This document shows positions 56,972-64,000 of a DNA stretch of 64,000 nucleotides, piece after piece. Origin of the DNA: Trichomonas vaginalis G3 (taxonomy: Eukaryota > Parabasalia > Trichomonadida > Trichomonadidae). The notes below the pieces were generated by a model. It was not told the DNA's origin. It did no database searches and saw only the letters and a list, made by a program, of their open reading frames with translations. The translations under genes were made by a program, and so were the position numbers. The stretch spans positions 21,793,300 to 21,857,299 of the forward strand of contig NC_067204.1 of the NCBI RefSeq assembly GCF_026262505.1. Reading direction: 5' to 3'. Every line of letters begins with the position of its first letter. The first letter of the stretch is position 1.

Positions 56972-59395
56972 CTACAACTCTTGGAATTGTGGTTGTAAGT
57001 TTATGAACCACCTATCCGGGTTAGCTTTATGACCCCATCTCATTGTAGTTCCATAGTCTGCAGAAACAAAAGTAGGTTTGTTTCCATATTGGCTAGGTTC
57101 TGAATGAACTTTAAACAATGTTTCATTTCTATATGTTTTGTTGAAATTTAACCTTTTATTTTCACCGAGTTCATCCAAAGATTGAACGTTATATGCTCGT
57201 AAGTAAAAAGGGTTGTTGTATTTGTGTACATTTTCTTTCAGTACTTTCATTCTATGCTGAATATTTTCATCTGGTGTTGGAGTCTTTTGTATGTCGGCAA
57301 ACATTTTTCGATATTCTTCTACTCCTTCAGCCGAATTTTTCTTAAACTCTTGGAAAGATTCCATATTCACCTCATACTCTTGTTGAGGGTCAAGATTTTT
57401 CGGCTGTTCCAAATCTTCATCTGGTTCTGTGAAGTTAGTTTCCAAAGGAGGGACCTGTTTGTTTCCTTCAGGCTCTTCTAGCTGTTGTTGCTGAACTATT
57501 TCTTCCATGTCTGGTTGTATCTGAACTTCTTCCTGTGGAGTTTCTTGTACCTCATCTGCTGGCATTTCATATATTCCGAGACCGTTTTTAACAAGTTCCC
57601 TATCTAAGTCATCCGGACTCATAAACCTTTCTTCTTTCGTTCCGTCTCTATTTTTTACGCGTTTCATGAAGAGAGTTGAATTGTCATTTAGCTCTGACAC
57701 CAAATATCTCGGAGTAAATTTGTTCATGTCATTTGGATGATATGCTATTAAATCATATCCCTTAGCGAGCTTGTATTTTCCAGGTTTGAAATTATATCCC
57801 ATTTGGTGCTGAACCATAAAGCTAAATAGGTTCGGGTCAGTATTTCCTTCCTTGAACTTTCTAATAGCTTCTTTATATCTGTCACTAAAGTCAAGAGTAT
57901 CTGGGTAACCATAGTCTTCTTTAAGCATTTTTAAGAAATCTTGGTTTCCTTGTTCTCTACTTCTTTTATGTCCTTGCTCTGTTTGTGGTTGTTGCTGTGC
58001 AGTGTTTTGAACTGTTGGTTGTGGTGCTGGTTGTGGAGGTGGTTGTTGTGCTGGTTGTTGTTGTGGTGCAGTGTTTTGAACTGTTGGTTTTGGTGCAGGG
58101 TTTTGAACTGTTGGTTTTGGTGCAGTGTTTTGAACTGTTGGTTTTGGTTGTTGTTTTGGTGCAGGGTTTTGAACTGTTGGTTGTGGTTGTTGTTGTGCAG
58201 GGTTTTGAACTGTTGGTTGTTGTGTTGGTTTTGGTGCATGCCTGTGTCTGTGTCCATGTGACGATGTAAATGTTCTAGGTAGTCCTGGTGCAGGTGCTTC
58301 TCTTGGAGGGTTTGGTGGTATATAAGTTCCACTAGCTAGTATATAAGTTCCACCAGCTGGTATATAAGTTCCACCAGCTGGCACATATGTTCCATCTGCA
58401 GCATAGTGTCCTACCTGACTTTTCGTTTTTAAGAAAGCATTTACTAGGTCTGTTTTGGTCTGTTGTAACTCTTTTTCTTGACTTTCCACAACAGTTGCTT
58501 TAACGGCGTCATAGGCACTTTGAACTGCCTGTCTCGTTGCTGCATCTGTTATTTTCGTCATATTTTGTGCTACTTCTTTTAACTCTTTGTCGAAACCTTC
58601 AGACTTCAGTTTCTTTCCAGATGAGAAGTCGTTCACTTGTTTCACCTTACTATGAAGAGCTTCGAAGGCGTTCTTAAAGTCAGCATTTGTTAAAGCTTCA
58701 TTTGAACTGTCTTCATCCGCTTGTATTTTTGTCCTTATTGACCCTATAAGCTGGGCTGCTTTAGCGTTGGCTTGGGCATCTAACCAGTCATTGTTAGCTT
58801 TTATATATTCTGCGCTTTTCATTGCCTTTTGCATGGCTGCGTCGTTATTTTTACTTTCTTGTGCTAAGTTTTCATACTGTACGGTTTGGTTTTGCAACTG
58901 TAAAAGTTTTTCTGCCTTTACATTTGCTTCAACTTCTTTTTTATACTCATCGCTATCCATATATGTCTTCAGGGCTTTTTGTTTTATCTCTTCATCTTTC
59001 AGTACTTTATATTGAGTAGTATGGTTTTTCAAATTTATGACATCTTGTTCCATTTTTGCTACTTCTGCTGCTTTTTCTGACACTTTTTTCGCATATTCCT
59101 CTGTACTTAGTTCTTTCAGTTGTTCTTCTTTCTTCTTTTTCTCTACGTTTAACTCATTGAGTTTCTTTGTGTGTCTGTCATATTCTAGTTTCTTTTCGTT
59201 TTCACTTATTTGTTTCTGTATGTCTATGTTTGACTTTTTGACATCTGTTATTTGATTTTTGAGTGAACTCAAATTCATTTGACTTTGAGGGTTATAAGCT
59301 GTTCCGTCTGCAGCTCCACCATAGCCTGCCATTTTCGCTAAAAGTGCCGCTCTTAAACCTCCACTCTGTGCACCAAGAACTCGGTTTAAGAGCAT
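56972..59395 (-). CDS. Large coiled-coil, proline-repeat structural protein
   Basis: An 807-residue intact protein. Residues ~40-330 form a long Lys/Glu/Gln coiled coil. At ~345-370 there are four GTY-(V/I)-(P/L)-A/P repeats, followed by a His/Arg cluster (HGHRHRH). Residues ~395-475 are a (K/Q)PTVQN(P/T)A repeat. The C-terminal ~300 residues are globular, with an acidic stretch. Element A has no counterpart. The largest structural-type protein in B; perhaps an internal scaffold or DNA-associated protein. Its ATG overlaps the stop of the small basic gene 59386-59535. Confidence 0.7.
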   Translation of the reverse strand: MLLNRVLGAQSGGLRAALLAKMAGYGGAADGTAYNPQSQMNLSSLKNQITDVKKSNIDIQKQISENEKKLEYDRHTKKLNELNVEKKKKEEQLKELSTEEYAKKVSEKAAEVAKMEQDVINLKNHTTQYKVLKDEEIKQKALKTYMDSDEYKKEVEANVKAEKLLQLQNQTVQYENLAQESKNNDAAMQKAMKSAEYIKANNDWLDAQANAKAAQLIGSIRTKIQADEDSSNEALTNADFKNAFEALHSKVKQVNDFSSGKKLKSEGFDKELKEVAQNMTKITDAATRQAVQSAYDAVKATVVESQEKELQQTKTDLVNAFLKTKSQVGHYAADGTYVPAGGTYIPAGGTYILASGTYIPPNPPREAPAPGLPRTFTSSHGHRHRHAPKPTQQPTVQNPAQQQPQPTVQNPAPKQQPKPTVQNTAPKPTVQNPAPKPTVQNTAPQQQPAQQPPPQPAPQPTVQNTAQQQPQTEQGHKRSREQGNQDFLKMLKEDYGYPDTLDFSDRYKEAIRKFKEGNTDPNLFSFMVQHQMGYNFKPGKYKLAKGYDLIAYHPNDMNKFTPRYLVSELNDNSTLFMKRVKNRDGTKEERFMSPDDLDRELVKNGLGIYEMPADEVQETPQEEVQIQPDMEEIVQQQQLEEPEGNKQVPPLETNFTEPDEDLEQPKNLDPQQEYEVNMESFQEFKKNSAEGVEEYRKMFADIQKTPTPDENIQHRMKVLKENVHKYNNPFYLRAYNVQSLDELGENKRLNFNKTYRNETLFKVHSEPSQYGNKPTFVSADYGTTMRWGHKANPDRWFINLQPQFQEL

Positions 59396-59535
59396 AGGGT
59401 GCTTGACATTTGTTGCAACATAGTGGGGTCATTCAGCATTTGTTGTTGCAACTGTTGTTGTGGTGTCAGTTTTACTATTGGATGTTTCAATGCTCCCTTC
59501 CTCTTACGTATATTCTTACGTAGCTTACGTGGCAT
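59386..59535 (-). CDS. Small basic protein, adenovirus pX-like composition
   Basis: A 49-residue protein starting MPRKLRKNIRKRKGA, followed by a Gln-rich segment. The strongly basic N-terminus resembles the DNA-condensing core peptide (pX/mu) of adenoviruses and adintoviruses. Leader CTTTTTAACTTCACTTAAA fits the element pattern. It ends with TAA overlapping the next gene's ATG (ATGCTCTTAA), so translation may be coupled, or the two may have been one protein. Confidence 0.5.
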   Translation of the reverse strand: MPRKLRKNIRKRKGALKHPIVKLTPQQQLQQQMLNDPTMLQQMSSTLCS

Positions 59536-59670
59536 TTTAAGTGAAGTTAAAAAGCGGTTTTTGACAGATGTTTATATGACACTTTTTGTTCAGCACAAAA
59601 AACTACTCGGTCAAAGTGTTGTCAGTTTTGTAAAATAACCGTCCTATCTCATTCTATAAGGGGGAAAGTC

Positions 59671-59809
59671 TTCTCAAAGTATACTTCCTTGGAACGCCTG
59701 TAACTTTTCCTGTAGCGACGATAGACCCTTACTTGTCCGGACAAAGTTATACTAAACATCTTCAGGGCTAGAGGGCACGAAGTGCCTGGAAGCCCCTCAT
59801 ACCTGACCT
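59671..59809 (-). repeat. Maverick B right TIR
   Basis: Reverse complement of 36644-36783; ends ACCTGACCT before the CAAAC target duplication. Confidence 0.9.
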
Positions 59810-61915
59810 CAAACCATTAATTTTCCATATTTTATATATATTATATGTATATTTTTGGTAATTATTCAACATTAATTTAAAATTATGGATAATATAGTAA
59901 ATAGTAGATATTAACTCTTGATTGTGAATCAAAACTAGATTGGAATAGATCAATTACATATAGTTAACTGCTTTATATATGAAAAACAATATCATGACAA
60001 GGATATACAAATTTATCAATTAAATGACATTTTTAATCATTTATAATAGATCTCTTTTATATAAAATTGTTCAAAAAAGATTGTGTTAAATGATGGATGT
60101 AAAAATAGAACAATCCAGAATTCACTCATTTATAATTAGTATAAATCAAAGATATTAACTAAATTAAGGTTTCCTTAACTTATATATATATTGCCTTATC
60201 TAGTAAGATTGAACAATCTTATAGTTTAATAGCCAATCCGTTAAATCTTTTAATTCGTATCGAGAAGAGATACTAGTATAATGTTAATAAACAATATTCA
60301 AGATAAAATAAAATATTATGGCACATTTTCTAAAGATATTGATTTCTAATATAGTGCATTTCAAATCAATGATAAAAAAATAGAAATTCTATAGGATATG
60401 CTGGTTATTTTCCATTTAATTCATGTGTAAACCTTACTGTTTCAGTGTTATTGCTCAAATTCATTGAATGAATATTGATTAAGAATTTATCCAAAACTTC
60501 ATAAATCACTGATGATTTAAGCTATTTAACAAAATTAATCAAAATTCTAGGATCAAGAAATTCCAAATTTTTTCTAAATTCAGCATTTTGAAAGTATTTT
60601 TAACAAAATTTCGAAATATTTTCTTGATTTCAGAATTTTTTTAGAAATTTTCCATCTCAAAACTAATCAAATTACTTCAAATCTGCCAATTTCATGCAAT
60701 ATTGGAACTATTTCAACAGATTTAAAGCTCATATAAAAATAATTGTAAATATCTTCTTTATTACGGAGAATTTATCACACGATATAACATTTGCATACTA
60801 AAATCGGCATATTACACTGTATTTGTTCATTTTTGTTCAATGAATATTGATTATTCATACTAACGTATTCATTGAATCAAAGATCAAAGGATATTACTGA
60901 CAATCAGTGATATAAAATAATTAAATCAATTAAAATATCTCTCGTTTCTTTATTTAAACTCATATCTTTCGATTAAATTTACAATTTCATAATTTTAGCA
61001 TTTTAATGCAATTAAATTAGTACCAAATTATTACATCCTCCGATTCATTTCAAGCCACCCCAAACATTTTCAACTCTTTTACAATTTACATCATATTTTT
61101 TACAATTATCGAATTTTTATCGGATTTAGTATATCGACGATAAATTTTATCGAAATATAAAAGCGTGTTACTTACTAATCAGAGTTTTTCGCGATTCATA
61201 TTTCAATTTACAAATCCAAGCATTGCTTTTCGTTTTCAAACATCAATTACTGCACTAAAATCATCTGCTTATACAAATCATAAAAAAATTTAAATACAAT
61301 TGAATATTATTTTTATTTCGCGATTTATTTACAAATTTGCAGCTCACTCATATGAAATTTTTCGAAGTAGTGAGTTTTCCTTGTTTAATTTCTTAAATTA
61401 TGAATAAAAATTTACTTTTATTAAAATTCTACTTATAAAACTACTTTTTAACCATAAACACAGTCATATATCATATATCATAAGTATGTGAAACTAGTCG
61501 CCAGTATTTTACTTCATATTGCGATACTTTTTTGATTCGAATCTTATTCTCATTATAAAATTATTGAATTTAACATAATATTGATGGCAGATGCAATATA
61601 TAGCCTATGAATTTTATGCCCTTAACTTAAATTGTATTATAATTCCCTTATATCAATTAAATTATCTTAATTAAGTTAGCATATTTATATAATATACTAT
61701 TTTGATTAGTTAATTCATATTCATATGTTCTGAGCTATCTATCATATCAATTTCAGAAGTGAAATTCAACTCCTTCATACCAAAATCAATATCCTATGGG
61801 TCTATCGTCATGATCGGAACGATTTTCGGGAAAAACATCAAAAGACGATTATTTTTCGGGAAAAACGTTTCTTCCCGACAAATATTCAACATAAAATTAA
61901 GTTTTCGTTTCGTTA

Positions 61916-62498
61916 CAAGGCATTCATACTTTGGAGATATCATATTTAATGTACAGAAAAGTTAATATTAAACAATACATGCTAAAGAATTAATAAATAA
62001 GATAATAAAATAAATTTATACGTAATTACTTTCATTTAATATGCTTTATGCTGTATAATATTGATTAAGAGGCATTAAAAGGTTCCATAGTCTGCTTTTA
62101 TAGGCAAGATTTTTGATAAAAATTTTAAATTTTGAAAAATGATGAGAAAAGGAAAAAAAAAGCTAAATGAGAGCAAGAGGAGGGAAAAAAAGAAAAAGAA
62201 AAAGAAAAGAAAGGGAAGGAAAAAAATAAAAGAAAGAAGGACATATAAAAATTTAGATGCGCATTCTTAATGCCGAGGCGGCTTGCCGCCGAGGCGCGAT
62301 TTTTTTAGGCCTCTACGGTAACCCGGCAATGTTTTTTTAAATCTTGTACAGCCCTACTATGCATGAAGAAAACTTCAATTTCTCTCCACAATTAAGAGAA
62401 GTTTGGAGTTTTATTACTGAGAAAAATCGGCTTGAAGTTGTTCATGAGAATTTTTTTTCTTGCGAAATAACGTATTTTTTATTGACCTACCTGTAATA
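61916..62498. other. Host-like flank
   Basis: AT-rich sequence outside the inverted repeat, with a purine-only tract (about 62137-62250) and a GC hairpin GGCGGCTTGCCGCC (about 62280-62293). No gene seen. Confidence 0.5.
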
Positions 62499-63739
62499 AA
62501 CAGAAATTCATCAAAAGTGACAGCTCTCAATTTTTTGACATTTGTAAATTCTAAATTGAATGAGAAAAATGAAATAATACTAAGCATAATACAATATTCT
62601 AGATTTAATTATAATTAGGAAAAAGTTAGTTTTGAGAGTACTTTTCATAGGCATATAGAATGAAATCTTCTGAAAAATAATATCACATAAACTCATATTA
62701 TTTTCTAATATATAACTATTTTATATAAAAATCAAATTCAATGATCTTAAAAGCGAAGGATAAACCTCAAAATTTACGAATATAATGAGTGGGAATATAA
62801 TGCTTATCTATCATAAAACCATATGAAATATCAATTTTTGCTTTACGCCTAATTTTTGACGACAATTAGCAAAAAATGTTAAATGTTAACACTCAGTCCA
62901 TTTGAATATGAAAAATAAAATTGACTTTGATTAAATGTTTTTATTTATCATGCAATTCTTCTTGCGACCAAAGATTTGAATAAAATTTCAAAAAATAAGA
63001 TAGCTTAAAAAATAATATACGGTAGTGTTTACTAATAGATGAATAGTATATAAATTCTATTAAAATGGATTTGATCCAAAAAAATATATAAAATTTGATC
63101 ATAAATAAAATCGTTTTAAATTACTTCTTCATTTAAATTATAACAATTATTTTTGGTTTTATATTTTTTTGGATCAAATCCATTTTAATAGAATTTATAT
63201 ACTATTCATCTATTAGTAAACACTACCGTATATTATTTTTTAAGCTATCTTATTTTTTGAAATTTTATTCAAATCTTTGGTCGCAAGAAGAATTGCATGA
63301 TAAATAAAAACATTTAATCAAAGTCAATTTTATTTTTCATATTCAAATGGACTGAGTGTTAACATTTAACATTTTTTGCTAATTGTCGTCAAAAATTAGG
63401 CGTAAAGCAAAAATTGATATTTCATATGGTTTTATGATAGATAAGCATTATATTCCCACTCATTATATTCGTAAATTTTGAGGTTTATCCTTCGCTTTTA
63501 AGATCATTGAATTTGATTTTTATATAAAATAGTTATATATTAGAAAATAATATGAGTTTATGTGATATTATTTTTCAGAAGATTTTGTGTTCTTCTTCAA
63601 AATTTTATTTTTTTATTAAAAAGAATCTTTACAAAATATACATTTACTTTAATTAATATTTAAAAACGTGCTCTATCAAAAGTTCCAAAAATTCAATATT
63701 TTAGCTTTTCTGAGGTGTCACTTTTGATGAATTTCTGTT
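62499..63739. mobile_element. Palindromic MITE with TA target duplication
   Basis: Ends AACAGAAATTCATCAAAAGT are inverted at 62499 and 63739 and flanked by TA (62497-62498 and 63740-63741). Inside, arms of about 430 bp (about 62660-63094 and 63150-63585) are almost perfect inverted repeats around a ~55-bp centre. No gene. TA duplication suggests mobilisation by a Tc1/mariner-type transposase, an inference. Confidence 0.75.
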
Positions 63740-63812
63740 TACAACACTACCTATTTACTGTAAATTCATAATGTCAAAAGTTACTGTGTTGTCCTCTATA
63801 TACACACTGTCT

Positions 63813-63847
63813 TAATTCTATCGGCGCGAAGCGCCGATAGAATTAAA
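63813..63847. repeat. Perfect 16-bp-stem hairpin upstream of host gene
   Basis: TTAATTCTATCGGCGC and its reverse complement are separated only by GAA, placed 46 bp before a host-like ATG. It could be a regulatory hairpin or one of the GC-rich mini-palindromes. Confidence 0.6.
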
Positions 63848-63869
63848 TGAAAAAGGGATTTCTTACAGA

Positions 63870-63892
63870 AAATTCATACGAATTGAATTAAA
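63870..63892 (+). promoter_or_regulatory. Initiator-like element of the host gene
   Basis: TTCATAC contains TCATA, matching the trichomonad initiator consensus TCA-Y-(T/A); the presumed +1 A at 63877 would give a 16-base 5' leader, a usual length in Trichomonas. Confidence 0.45.
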
Positions 63893-64000
63893 TGGCATTT
63901 CAGCCTCCTCCTAAGCAACCACCAAATCAACTTCCATCATTTCAAGCACCACCGTTTCAGTCTCCAGGAGGATCTGGTTTCCATGCTCCTGGTTTTAGTT
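63893..64000 (+). CDS. Proline-rich protein, partial (cut by window end)
   Basis: The first 36 codons read MAFQPPPKQPP, then Pro/Phe/Gln/Ser/Gly-rich sequence without interruption to the window edge. Low complexity prevents family assignment. It is the only likely host gene in the window, based on its location outside all repeats and its initiator-like upstream motif. A 14-codon upstream frame (63848-63892) precedes it. Confidence 0.55.

Larger units (their letters stand above)
36644..59809. mobile_element. Maverick/Polinton-like element B (23.2 kb) without a DNA polymerase
   Basis: Bounded by 140-bp inverted repeats beginning AGGTCAGGT and a 5-bp TSD. It encodes integrase, packaging ATPase, major capsid protein, penton-like and minor capsid proteins, a fibre, KilA-N and T5orf172 proteins, an N6-adenine methyltransferase and an SF3 helicase. 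No family B polymerase motif occurs in any frame. In this respect it resembles Polinton-like viruses and virophages rather than canonical Mavericks. Several genes (capsid, methyltransferase, integrase 5' end, a minor capsid paralog) carry frameshifts. Confidence 0.93.
36058..61876. mobile_element. Element E, right copy, split by Maverick B
   Basis: Same element as 40-2688 in opposite orientation: ends at 36058 (GGGAAGAAACG) and 61876, TSD GACAAATATT at 36048-36057 and 61877-61886. Maverick B lies inside it. Pieces 36058-36643 and 59815-61876 contain no supported gene and are very AT-rich. Confidence 0.85.
28625..61915 (-). repeat. Right arm of giant inverted repeat
   Basis: Reverse-complement partner of the left arm, enlarged by Maverick B (36644-59809) and element C (30092-33970). 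Removing these and their target duplications restores an arm of about 6.2 kb, matching the left arm closely in length. Homology visibly runs up to 61915, where the left arm meets the window edge, so it may continue further. Confidence 0.93.

Noticed and set aside
57931-58332. Gln/His-rich and Val/Leu-rich frames overlapping the 807-residue protein
   Set aside because: They are shadow frames produced by the (K/Q)PTVQN repeat of the main gene.

Overview
The window looks like a transposon-dense locus of an AT-rich, intron-poor protist, most likely a trichomonad (parabasalid) such as Trichomonas or a relative. This is an inference. It rests on giant Maverick/Polinton elements, very short 5' leaders, the standard genetic code, and a partial host gene at 63893 with an initiator-like TCATA ending about 14 bases before its ATG. 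Almost nothing in the first 61.9 kb is single-copy host DNA.

The scaffold is a giant inverted repeat. Left arm 1-27799 is the reverse complement of right arm 28625-61915 once four later insertions are removed; each arm is about 6.2 kb and the centre is 27800-28624. Each arm carries a hAT-type transposase gene and a 2.65-kb non-autonomous element (E) with 78-bp TIRs and a 10-bp target duplication. Because each arm preserves the empty site of insertions in the other arm, target duplications can be read directly: Maverick A (2981-24540, TSD CAAAA), Maverick B (36644-59809, TSD CAAAC) and element C (30092-33970, 818-bp TIRs, TSD CTAATTGG). Element C carries a further nested element D (30924-32504).

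Maverick A (21.6 kb) has about 630-bp TIRs that each contain a complete 114-codon ORF. It encodes a packaging ATPase, a double-jelly-roll-type major capsid protein, minor capsid candidates, a collagen/tail-fibre adhesin, a retroviral-type integrase, KilA-N proteins and a family B DNA polymerase broken by several frameshifts. Maverick B (23.2 kb, 140-bp TIRs) has the same morphogenetic set (ATPase, capsid protein, penton-like protein, fibre), an integrase and KilA-N/T5orf172 genes. It has no DNA polymerase; it carries a superfamily 3 helicase and an N6-adenine methyltransferase instead. Both are virus-like genomes; several genes in each are visibly decayed.

Most notable signals: (1) in both integrase genes the catalytic core and C-terminal part are in -1 frames joined exactly at in-frame slippery heptamers (T TTA AAC in A, T TTA AAT in B), pointing to programmed frameshifting; (2) clusters of operator-like palindromes (GGTGAGATCTCACC, GGTTAGATCTAACC and derivatives) flank KilA-N and associated genes in both elements, with half-sites changing coherently, while the KilA-N protein keeps its ends and swaps its DNA-binding core; (3) tandem arrays of unrelated sequence in B all keep a 22-bp period; (4) divergent genes have start codons only 16-18 bp apart; (5) related Mavericks at one locus carry different replication modules. 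The last 2.1 kb (61916-64000) is host-like flank with a TA-flanked palindromic MITE and the start of a proline-rich gene.
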